Shown piece after piece: positions 7,011-13,429 of a DNA stretch of 21,017 nt. The DNA is taken from NCBI GenBank assembly GCA_026416215.1, contig JAOAFP010000012.1, positions 1 through 21,017 of the forward strand, read 5' to 3'. Position 1 is the first letter of the stretch. Every line of letters begins with the position of its first letter. Made by a program: the position numbers and the translations under genes. Below the pieces are notes generated by a model. It ran no database searches and was not told the DNA's origin. It was given only the letters and a program-made list of their open reading frames with translations. Source of the DNA: Negativicutes bacterium (lineage in GTDB: Bacteria > Bacillota > Negativicutes > SKW292).

Positions 7011-7682
7011 ATGGTAATGAGGGGCAAAGATGCCGGTGGGTACCAACGGGTGGAACGGATGTACGAGTTTGAAACCCAGCTGGCCCGGCGCAACTGCACA
7101 CCGGTAGCCGGAGTTGACGAGGCTGGCCGCGGGCCGCTGGCCGGGCCGCTGGCGGTGGCAGCGGTTATTCTTCCCCCGGATTGCCGAATTTACGGACTTA
7201 ATGACTCCAAACAGCTCACAGCTCGCCAGCGCCGGGAACTGTACCGGGAAATAATCGCCCGGGCGGTGGATTACTGCGTGTGGATGGTTGATGCCCGGGT
7301 GATCGATCAACTTAACATCTACCAAGCTACCTTGTGGGGAATGCGGCAGGCAGTGTCTCGTCTCCGGCCGGTGCCGCGGGCGGTAATAACTGATGCCATG
7401 CCGATGCCGGGCTGCCGGGCAGTGGTAATCAGCCTGACCAGGGGGGACAACTTCAGTGCCAGTGTTGCGGCAGCGTCGATTTTGGCCAAGGTGGAGAGAG
7501 ACCGGGTCATGGAAGAAATGGACAGGATCTGGCCGGAATATGGGTTTGCCCGGCACAAGGGTTACGCTACCCCTGATCATATCGCCCGGATAAGACAGTA
7601 CGGTTGTTGCCCGGCGCATCGCCTGTCATTTCGCTCGCCCAGGGCGGACGGCAGGTTTTTGCCGGCCGGGGTAGAACAATAA
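7011..7682 (+). CDS. rnhB: Ribonuclease HII
   Basis: A 223-residue RNase HII, which cleaves the RNA strand of RNA-DNA hybrids and nicks 5' of single ribonucleotides in DNA. The catalytic signature AGVDEAGRGPLAGP supplies the Asp-Glu pair; further acidic residues lie in ITDAM and in RGDNF. NDSKQL and the substrate-binding SVAAASILAKVERDR segment are also family hallmarks, and the end HKGYATPDHIARIRQYG..PAHRLSF is typical. The ATG at 7011 has GGAG at 7000-7003 with 7-nt spacing. An internal ATG at 7050 (MYEFETQLARR) would better match the family N-terminus but lacks a clear ribosome-binding site. The stop codon shares bases with the next ATG. Confidence 0.95.
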   Translation: MVMRGKDAGGYQRVERMYEFETQLARRNCTPVAGVDEAGRGPLAGPLAVAAVILPPDCRIYGLNDSKQLTARQRRELYREIIARAVDYCVWMVDARVIDQLNIYQATLWGMRQAVSRLRPVPRAVITDAMPMPGCRAVVISLTRGDNFSASVAAASILAKVERDRVMEEMDRIWPEYGFARHKGYATPDHIARIRQYGCCPAHRLSFRSPRADGRFLPAGVEQ

Positions 7683-8212
7683 TGCTGGCCCGGATCCGGC
7701 AGTTCTGGCGGGCGATTACCGCCAGTCCGGAAAAGGTTGATTGGCAGTTTGTCGATCGGTGGCTGGTCGGCAAAGAGCGCCGGCTGTTTGATGACTACGC
7801 CCTGTATGATCAGCTGCACGCAATCAATGTGGCCAAAACGGCTCTGGTGATGGCTGGGCGGGAAGGGCTTGAGTTGGACAGGATAGCCCTGTTGATGCGG
7901 GCGGCCCTGTTGCACGATATCGGCCGGGTGGCCGGTGATCTGCCGATTTGGGGCAAGGTGACGGCTGTATTGGTTCACCGTTTTTGTCCCCGGTTGTTGC
8001 GCTGCCGGGCAGCTGACTCGGTGCGCCGTGGGCGTAACTGGCGGCATATTCTTTACATATATTGGCATCATCCCGAGCTAAGTGCAGAGCGGCTGAAGGC
8101 AGCCGGTTGCGAGGAAACGATTGTGGCTGCTGTCGCCGGTCACCACCGTCCGCCGACGGCGGCTGACGACTGGTTGAGCCGCATTCTTAAATCTGCTGAC
8201 AGTCTGAATTAA
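7682..8212 (+). CDS. HD-domain phosphohydrolase-like protein
   Basis: A 176-residue HD-superfamily protein. It has His46 (DQLHAINVA), the HD doublet His78-Asp79 (LLHDIGR), later His pairs (YWHHPELS and AGHHRPP) and a terminal ADSLN that supplies the last metal-ligand Asp, so a metal-dependent phosphohydrolase site looks complete. Substrate is unknown. The frame is open upstream to 7604 inside rnhB, but ATG 7682 overlaps the rnhB stop as TAATG, the classic coupled arrangement, and gives a sensible N-terminus (MLARIRQFWRAI). An upstream start would force a 78-bp overlap. Co-transcription with rnhB is likely. Confidence 0.8.
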   Translation: MLARIRQFWRAITASPEKVDWQFVDRWLVGKERRLFDDYALYDQLHAINVAKTALVMAGREGLELDRIALLMRAALLHDIGRVAGDLPIWGKVTAVLVHRFCPRLLRCRAADSVRRGRNWRHILYIYWHHPELSAERLKAAGCEETIVAAVAGHHRPPTAADDWLSRILKSADSLN

Positions 8213-8231
8213 TTTCAAGCGAGGAGGATTT

Positions 8232-8804
8232 ATGGACAGAAGTGCCACAGTAGTCAGAAAAAGCGAGGAAACCGACATTGCGGTCAAAATTGATCTTGAT
8301 GGGCACGACAATATTCACATCAATACCGGAGTGCCTTTTTTTGACCATATTCTCGGTCATTTCGCCCGTCGGGCCGGGTTTGACCTGACCATTGACGTAC
8401 AGTGTCTGAATTTTGTCGATCCTCATCATGTGGTGGAAGATTGCGGTGTGATTATCGGTCAGGCGATTGGCCGGGCACTGCGCGATCGCCGGGAAATAAG
8501 GCGTAATGCCACGGCCTTTGTTCCGGTCGATGATGCGCTGGTGATGGCAGTGGTGGATATCAATGGCCGGCCCTGGCTGAGCTTTGATGTCCCGCCCGGA
8601 AGCAGCGACGGTCAGTTGGCAGTGGGTTATGATCTGGTTGAGGAATTTTTGCGGGCGATAACCATCCGGGTAAATCTCAACATCCACATCCGGTTGATCC
8701 ACGGCAAAAATCCCCATCACTGTCTGGAAGGGATAATGAAGGCAGCCGGCCAGGCATTGGGCGAGGCCATGACCGAAAAGAGGCAGGGACTGGTCGGCAT
8801 TTAG
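8232..8804 (+). CDS. hisB: Divergent imidazoleglycerol-phosphate dehydratase (HisB-like)
   Basis: A 190-residue IGPD-family protein; the enzyme dehydrates imidazole glycerol phosphate to imidazole acetol phosphate in histidine synthesis using Mn2+. Expected metal ligands are kept: Glu13 (SEETDI), His39 (FFDHIL), His65-His66-x2-Glu69 (DPHHVVED) and His162-His163-x2-Glu166 (NPHHCLEG). Substrate-contact candidates Arg91, Arg113 (NGRPW) and Lys170 remain. Several near-invariant positions differ: the Arg-His pair after DHML is Arg-Arg, GDxHxDDHHT is LNFVDPHHV, R(F/Y)G is RNA, and PMDEAL is PVDDAL. No other his gene is nearby. GAGGAGG at 8221-8227 precedes the ATG. It may be the genuine enzyme or a paralogue with altered substrate. 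Confidence 0.83.
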   Translation: MDRSATVVRKSEETDIAVKIDLDGHDNIHINTGVPFFDHILGHFARRAGFDLTIDVQCLNFVDPHHVVEDCGVIIGQAIGRALRDRREIRRNATAFVPVDDALVMAVVDINGRPWLSFDVPPGSSDGQLAVGYDLVEEFLRAITIRVNLNIHIRLIHGKNPHHCLEGIMKAAGQALGEAMTEKRQGLVGI

Positions 8805-8823
8805 CCGACAGGCAAAGACTACC

Positions 8824-8991
8824 ATGGAAATATACGATCGGCTTAATATGAACGATATCCGGCGGGAGCTGCAGTCGATAACCGACAACCTCAAAAAAAT
8901 TTCCGGTTATGGCCTGAATGAACAGTTACTGACCGAAATCGAACGGTTAGAGAAACTCCTGTTCGCCATCACCAGCTCCCCCAGCCGGTGA
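8824..8991 (+). CDS. Possible small protein, 55 residues, unknown function
   Basis: An ATG-initiated frame downstream of hisB encodes 55 residues beginning MEIYDRLNMNDIRRELQ and ending TSSPSR. It is rich in Leu, Ile, Glu and Lys with heptad-like spacing (LQSITDNLKKI, LLTEIERLEKLL), suggesting a soluble alpha-helical or coiled-coil peptide with no membrane segment. The ribosome-binding site is weak (AGGCAAAG, long spacing). Its last 45 bases overlap the 3' end of ttcA on the other strand. I do not recognise the family. The amino-acid composition looks protein-like, but it could be a chance frame in the hisB-ttcA gap. Confidence 0.45.
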   Translation: MEIYDRLNMNDIRRELQSITDNLKKISGYGLNEQLLTEIERLEKLLFAITSSPSR

Positions 8992-9768
8992 CTGCCAGGC
9001 CAACCGGGCCGACAGATAGCGTTCGCGCAGCTGCCGGCGGGTAAGGGGTGGCGGCCAGAGCTCAGGGTTGGCACAGCGCATGGCAGCGGCCAGGCGGCTG
9101 AACACCCTGGGATCGTCAGACTCCCATCTGTTCAGCAGCGTTTTGATCCGCTGGCGGCTGGTGTGCCCGGCATAGGGACAGGATGGTTTGACCGGTTGAT
9201 GTGGCAGTTGGGCTACAGCGGCCGCCACCTCCCGCTCTCGGGCGTAGCAGAGTGGGCGGATCACCCAAATTCGTTGGCGGTCAAGGTGGGATTTGGGCGA
9301 AAAGACAGCCAGACGGCCATTGAAAAGAAGGTTCATCAGGAAAGTTTCAACTGCATCATCCAGGTGGTGGCCAAGAATCAGCCGGGTAAAACCATTCCTG
9401 CTGGCGAAACCGGACAGTGCTGCCCGGCGGAACCGGCTGCAGCCGTAACACGGGTCCGGGCAGCCATCGGCTGCGACCGCGGCGGCAATGTTTTCCCTGA
9501 TCAATGCCAGTGGCACGTCATAAGACCGGCAGATTCTGGTCAGCTGGTCGCACGGGGAACCGGGGGAGAACCCGGCGTCAACGCTGGCGGCCGACAGACT
9601 GAATCGGTGACGGCGGCCGCGTCGCAAACGGTCCAGTATATGCAGGAGCAACAGGCTGTCCTTGCCCCCGGAAAAGCCGAGCAACAGCTGATCGCCAGGT
9701 TCGATCAGCCCAAACTCGTAGATAGCCCGTTCGACGCACCCGGTCATTCTGGCGATTAAATCGCTCAT
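8947..9768 (-). CDS. ttcA: TtcA-family tRNA 2-thiocytidine-type thiolase (PP-loop ATPase)
   Basis: A 273-residue PP-loop ATPase. SGGKDS (residues 33-38) binds and adenylates; PCYGCSRFRR gives the CxxC pair Cys107/Cys110, and Cys197 in PSCPYAG provides a third cysteine, the arrangement used by TtcA for its Fe-S cluster. LGHHLDDAVETFLMNLL and the IRPLCYAREREV segment closely follow the TtcA pattern. The likely role is thiolation of C32 in selected tRNAs, although related clades act on other positions. The start is ATG at 9768 (MSDLIARM), with GCGAGGTG (9772-9779 on this strand) as ribosome-binding site. An upstream in-frame start at 9816 would overlap the divergent ppaC. The gene is divergent to ppaC across 32 bp. 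Confidence 0.87.
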   Translation of the reverse strand: MSDLIARMTGCVERAIYEFGLIEPGDQLLLGFSGGKDSLLLLHILDRLRRGRRHRFSLSAASVDAGFSPGSPCDQLTRICRSYDVPLALIRENIAAAVAADGCPDPCYGCSRFRRAALSGFASRNGFTRLILGHHLDDAVETFLMNLLFNGRLAVFSPKSHLDRQRIWVIRPLCYAREREVAAAVAQLPHQPVKPSCPYAGHTSRQRIKTLLNRWESDDPRVFSRLAAAMRCANPELWPPPLTRRQLRERYLSARLAWQSPAGGAGDGEQEFL

Positions 9769-9800
9769 CGTCACCTCGCAGAAACAGGAAGGTAAGCTGA

Positions 9801-11432
9801 ATGCACTCAGATTCAACCATTATAATCGGGCACCGCAACCCGGACACCGATTCAATCTGCTCGGCAATCGGCTATGCCCACCTCAAGCGGGCGCTGGGGG
9901 AAAAGGTCGTAGCCTGCCGGGCAGGAAAAATTAACCCTGAGACCCAGTTCGTCCTAAACTTTTTCGGCGTAGCCCCGCCCACCCTGATAAACGATCTTTA
10001 CCCACGGGTGCGCGACATTATGTTCCCGGCCAAGGTGCTGGTCAAACCGCACGACACCATCCGCGACCTGGCGGCAGCAATGAACGAACACGGGGCCAAA
10101 TCGTTCGTGATTGCCAATGACGATGGTAGTGTGGCCGGTATGGTGTCGGTGGGAGATCTTGCCCGGCATTACCTCAACGAAATCCACAGCGAACTGACGA
10201 TGATGGATGGCATCGATCTGGCCAATGTGGTCAGGGTTCTGCAGGGCGATGTGATCACCGGCGATGTTAACCGGGTTCAGCTCAGGGGACGGGTATGGAT
10301 TGCCGCCGGCCGCAACGAGACAATTGCCGGTGCGCCAATTCCCGGCAACACCGTTATCGTCAGCGATCGGGTGGAATCGCAGAAGCTATGTCTGGACAGC
10401 GGCGCCCGGTGCCTGATTGTGACCCTAGGCGGCGAAATTGACCGGGAGGGCATCGCTGGGGCAGAAGAGCGACAGGCGGGGATCGTTAAAACTAGGTACG
10501 ATACTTACGTTTGTGCCAAGCTGATCAGCCAGTGTGTGCCAGTCGGCAAAATCATGAACAGTCCGGTGGTGAGCTTCCGGCCGGATGAGCTGGTATCGGA
10601 AATCCGGCATATGATCGGCCGGACCAATTTCCGTATTTATCCGGTGGTGGACGGCGGTCGGCTGGTGGCGGTGGTCAGCAGCGACAAACTGATAGTCCGC
10701 GAACGCCAGCCGGTGATTTTAGTCGACCATAGCGAATTCAGCCAGTCGGTGGAGGGCATTGAGGAAGCAAGGATCGTCGAAATCATCGACCATCACCGTC
10801 TCGGCGGAATCGAAACCGGTGAACCCATTTTCATCCGTCATGATCCGGTAGGCTCGACGGCAACCATTGTCGCCAATCTGCACTGGCACCGCAACATAGA
10901 TATACCCTACCATATTGCCGGCTTGCTGTTGGCGGCGGTACTATCTGACACTTTGGTGTTCCGTTCACCCACCTGTACTGCCGTGGACCGCGACACTGCC
11001 CGGCGGCTGGCCCAGCTTACCAATCTCGATATTGAGGATTTTGGCCGCAAGGTCCTGCGGGCTGGTGCCGACCTCAGCAATTTGTCGGCGCCGGAGATTG
11101 TCCACAAGGATCTTAAGGAATTCGCCATTGGCGAACTACGGGCGGCGGTGGCCCAAACCTTCATATTTGACATGGGCGAAGTGGTGGAGCGGATGCCGCG
11201 GATCCAGGAATACCTGCAAAACCTCGTGCAGCGAAAGGGCTACGACATTCTGATTATGCTTTTCACAGATATCATCGAGGAAGCCTCCTATATGACGGTG
11301 GCCGGTTCCAGTGCCTGGCTGGCTGAGAAAGCTTTCAACTGTCGGCAGGACGGGTACTTCTTCTATCTGCCTGGGGTTGTTTCGCGCAAAAAGCAGGTCA
11401 TACCGCCGCTAAATGCTGCCGCCCGCAGCTGA
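9801..11432 (+). CDS. ppaC: Manganese-dependent family II inorganic pyrophosphatase with CBS and DRTGG regulatory domains
   Basis: A 543-residue CBS-PPase that hydrolyses pyrophosphate. The DHH-family catalytic part is split. N-terminal GHRNPDTDSICSAIGYA (residues 10-26) precedes the regulatory insert, and VDHSE, EIIDHHRLGG, RHDPVGSTATIV and ILSDT-like VLSDTLVFRSPT follow it. The SRKKQVIPP signature closes the DHHA2 domain. The insert contains a CBS domain (about 72-125), a DRTGG domain (about 150-250) and a second CBS domain (about 255-310), the order known from clostridial enzymes that are inhibited by AMP or ADP and activated by ATP or diadenosine polyphosphates. AGGAAGG at 9786-9792 is the ribosome-binding site. 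The 3' end overlaps the convergent DUF218 gene by 24 bp. Confidence 0.95.
   Translation: MHSDSTIIIGHRNPDTDSICSAIGYAHLKRALGEKVVACRAGKINPETQFVLNFFGVAPPTLINDLYPRVRDIMFPAKVLVKPHDTIRDLAAAMNEHGAKSFVIANDDGSVAGMVSVGDLARHYLNEIHSELTMMDGIDLANVVRVLQGDVITGDVNRVQLRGRVWIAAGRNETIAGAPIPGNTVIVSDRVESQKLCLDSGARCLIVTLGGEIDREGIAGAEERQAGIVKTRYDTYVCAKLISQCVPVGKIMNSPVVSFRPDELVSEIRHMIGRTNFRIYPVVDGGRLVAVVSSDKLIVRERQPVILVDHSEFSQSVEGIEEARIVEIIDHHRLGGIETGEPIFIRHDPVGSTATIVANLHWHRNIDIPYHIAGLLLAAVLSDTLVFRSPTCTAVDRDTARRLAQLTNLDIEDFGRKVLRAGADLSNLSAPEIVHKDLKEFAIGELRAAVAQTFIFDMGEVVERMPRIQEYLQNLVQRKGYDILIMLFTDIIEEASYMTVAGSSAWLAEKAFNCRQDGYFFYLPGVVSRKKQVIPPLNAAARS
9819..9824 (-). promoter_or_regulatory. Candidate -10 element for ttcA inside ppaC
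   Basis: On the minus strand TATAAT occurs at 9824-9819, which would place initiation near 9812, about 44 nt before the ttcA start. No convincing -35 is visible at 16-18 bp. It lies within codons 7-8 of ppaC; the 32-bp gap between the genes already holds both ribosome-binding sites and has no room for promoters. Confidence 0.35.
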
Positions 11433-12005
11433 CCTGACTGAAAAGTCGCGGACAAAGCCGGGGATCTCGCTGGCAAAGTAGCGGCCGATTTTTTCCACCT
11501 CCTGCATTACCGTGGCGATTCCCTGCGGTGACAAAAACCAGTTGTCGGCAGTAAAATTGCCGGCGCAGGGGACGATGGCCATGTAAAGCTCGACCGGTGG
11601 CGGGAAAACCGTCTGATAGGTCATGAGTGCCCGCCGGGAATGGAAGGCCTTACAGACCAGGATCGCCCGCCTGACGGCGATGTCATGTCTGTTCAGGGTC
11701 TGGCGGCTGAAGATGGCATTCTCGAAGGTGTTGCGGGCCTGGTCCTCGCGGATGATACACTGCTCGGGGATGCCGTTTTTTATTCCGTGGTGGCGGAGAA
11801 AGGCCCACTCCGATGCAAAACCGGCGATCGGGCGGTGGCCGCCGCCTGACGGCAGGACCAGCGGGGCCAGACCGCCCCGCCAAAGTTCGGCAGCCCTGAT
11901 CATAAGCTGGGGGCTAAAGCTGCCGGGGACCATGATTACGTCGGCTTCAGCCAGTTGCTCGCGGACGAAGACAAAATCGCTTATCACCTGCAGCGGATTG
12001 TTCAT
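11409..12005 (-). CDS. YdcF/SanA-like DUF218 protein
   Basis: A 198-residue DUF218 (YdcF-like) protein. It has the early EADVIMVPGSFSP strand-turn, a LVLPSGGG loop, IPEQCIIREDQARNTFENAIFS (the conserved acidic/Asn-rich stretch of this family) and ILVCKAFHSRRALMTYQTVFP. Family members are proposed to bind nucleotides such as SAM or act in envelope processes; the function here is unknown. No signal peptide or membrane segment is seen, unlike SanA. The ATG at 12005 (MNNPLQVISDF) is set by a consensus AGGAGGT at 12013-12019 with 7-nt spacing; the frame is open further upstream but without comparable signals. It lies 76 bp downstream of the EamA gene on the same strand, probably co-transcribed. 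Confidence 0.8.
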   Translation of the reverse strand: MNNPLQVISDFVFVREQLAEADVIMVPGSFSPQLMIRAAELWRGGLAPLVLPSGGGHRPIAGFASEWAFLRHHGIKNGIPEQCIIREDQARNTFENAIFSRQTLNRHDIAVRRAILVCKAFHSRRALMTYQTVFPPPVELYMAIVPCAGNFTADNWFLSPQGIATVMQEVEKIGRYFASEIPGFVRDFSVRSAAGGSI

Positions 12006-12081
12006 CGGCATTACCTCCTGACCCCGCCGGCAACAGCTACGGGAATTGTGACCGGACCGGCCGGCGATCGATGCGGCGGGG

Positions 12082-13038
12082 TTATCGACCTGCGGGCTGT
12101 GATCTGCCGGCCAGGCCTCCAGCGCCAGCTGGGCCAGGCGGGGACAGTCGGACCCGATATATGGCAAATACCCCGCTTATTACCAGCAAGGCGCCGACCA
12201 GCATTGCCGTGGAAATGATCTCGTCTAGCAACAGCCAGCCCAGCAGCATGGCCAGCACCGGGTTTATGTAGGCGTAGGATGTGGCGATGTTGACAGGTAA
12301 TAACTTTACTGCCACCGTATAGGAAGTGAAGGCGATGATTGAGCCGAAAACCAGCAGGTAAGACCAGGCCAGCCAGGGACTGGCGGTGGTGGGCAGGGCC
12401 ATCGGCTCGCCGGCCACCAGTGACATAAACAGGTAGACAATCCCGCCGGACAGGTGCTGAAAGGCGGAGACCACCAACACCGGGGAGCGGAATGGGCGGC
12501 GGTTTTGCAGTAGAGTCCCGCCCCCCCAGCAGGCTGAGGCCACCAGCACGGCCAGGACCGATGCCAGGTCCGAGGTGGCCGGAGCAGACAGCGAGGGAGA
12601 CATAAGGACGAACAGGCCGGCAAATCCCACGCACAGGGAGGCGGATAGTTTCAGCCCCGGCCAGCGGCGGCTGACCATCGCGTCGATAATCGTGACCAGG
12701 ATCGGAGTTGAGCCGATCAACAGCGAAGTATAGCTTGAGGTCAGCCGCTGTTCGGCCCACAGCACCAGTCCGTGGCCAAGCGCCCACATCAGGGTGCCGG
12801 TGGCCGCCAGGTACGGTAGTTCGGCCCGGGAGGGCAGAAGCTGGTGCCGGCGCACAGCGGCCAGGGCAAACAGCAGCAAGGCGGCGGTCAACATCCGCGT
12901 GCAACCCATGAAAAACGGCGGCCATCCGCCGGGAGTCACGGCTATCCTTATGGCAAGGTAGGTACTGCTCCAGACAATATACACCACCATCATGTGGAGA
13001 ACGCCGGACAGCGGGTACCCAAACAGTTTTCTTTCCAT
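12082..13038 (-). CDS. EamA/DMT-family permease
   Basis: A 318-residue drug/metabolite transporter with about ten hydrophobic helices in two EamA repeats. The first repeat opens with VVYIVWSSTYLAIRIAV, the typical start of the RhaT/YedA-like branch. LTSSYTSLLIGSTPILVTII and the second repeat YLLVFGSIIAFTSYTVAVKLLPVNIATSYAYINPVLAMLLGW (internal part) are strongly family-like. Substrate cannot be assigned; relatives export amino acids or metabolites. The ATG at 13038 (MERKLFGYP) is chosen because it leaves the usual ~15 residues before helix 1. It has no ribosome-binding site and sits about 7 nt after a good -10. The C-terminal tail is Gly/Pro-rich and soluble. Confidence 0.86.
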   Translation of the reverse strand: MERKLFGYPLSGVLHMMVVYIVWSSTYLAIRIAVTPGGWPPFFMGCTRMLTAALLLFALAAVRRHQLLPSRAELPYLAATGTLMWALGHGLVLWAEQRLTSSYTSLLIGSTPILVTIIDAMVSRRWPGLKLSASLCVGFAGLFVLMSPSLSAPATSDLASVLAVLVASACWGGGTLLQNRRPFRSPVLVVSAFQHLSGGIVYLFMSLVAGEPMALPTTASPWLAWSYLLVFGSIIAFTSYTVAVKLLPVNIATSYAYINPVLAMLLGWLLLDEIISTAMLVGALLVISGVFAIYRVRLSPPGPAGAGGLAGRSQPAGR

Positions 13039-13045
13039 ACCCAAG

Positions 13046-13074
13046 ATTAAACCACAAAAAGGCCGGCCGTGCAA
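13046..13074 (-). promoter_or_regulatory. Promoter of the EamA gene, predicts leaderless mRNA
   Basis: On the minus strand TTGCAC (13074-13069) and TTTAAT (13051-13046) are 17 bp apart, with TGG before the -10 as an extended element. Only 7 nt separate the -10 from the ATG at 13038, so transcription should begin at or within a base or two of the start codon. Confidence 0.6.
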
Positions 13075-13180
13075 AATGGCGCCGGACCGGGCCGTGCTGA
13101 CGGCGTACGATCGCCGCCAGACAGCAAAACAGGGGGCAATCTGGAAAAAACAACCAATATATTCAGTTTAGACCGTGTAT

Positions 13181-13209
13181 TTGACACAATCAGCCATTTG
13201 CGTTAGAAT
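13181..13209 (+). promoter_or_regulatory. Sigma-A promoter of rny
   Basis: A consensus -35 TTGACA (13181-13186) and TAGAAT (13204-13209) are separated by 17 bp. Initiation near 13216 would give a leader of about 215 nt before rny. It is the strongest promoter-like match in the window and points away from the divergent EamA promoter. Confidence 0.85.
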
Positions 13210-13215
13210 ACACGC

Positions 13216-13429
13216 CGGGCTGTTGTGAGTAAATAAATGTATTATCTGTTTGAACGGCAAGCGGCCGGCTGCTGGCGGCCGACGTGAAAAATACTCATAA
13301 AGGAGTCTGCCGGGATACCGGCTGAAGCTGTGAACGGCGGTGGGCAATCCGGAACGGGCGGAAATCCCGGCCGGGAATGTTGCCGGTCAGGCCGGTGTAT
13401 GCTGTTTCGATCGGGTGGTACTGCGGGAG
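13216..13429 (+). promoter_or_regulatory. Long structured 5' leader of rny
   Basis: This untranslated stretch between the promoter and the proposed rny start holds two hairpins. One pairs CGGCCG (13262-13267) with CGGCCG (13276-13281) across 8 nt; the other pairs GCCGG (13309-13313) with CCGGC (13318-13322) across GATA. Between them AAAGGAG (13299-13305) is a full Shine-Dalgarno sequence with no ATG, GTG or TTG at a usable distance. No known riboswitch class is recognised. A GTG at 13340 is in the rny frame and could extend the protein by 30 residues. Confidence 0.5.

Noticed and set aside
7604..7681. Upstream extension of the HD-domain protein into rnhB
   Set aside because: It would overlap rnhB by 78 bp, and the extra 26 residues are rnhB shadow; ATG 7682 has the TAATG coupling arrangement.
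9769..9816. Upstream start for ttcA at 9816
   Set aside because: It would overlap the divergent ppaC start; ATG 9768 has a strong ribosome-binding site and the family-like N-terminus.
12011..13153. 380-codon minus-strand frame overlapping the EamA permease in another phase
   Set aside because: The EamA frame has ten coherent helices and family motifs; the longer frame has neither and is an out-of-phase shadow.
13237..13287. 16-codon leader peptide (MYYLFERQAAGCWRPT) in the rny leader
   Set aside because: No good Shine-Dalgarno, and no codon run that would suggest attenuation; the length is within chance expectation.
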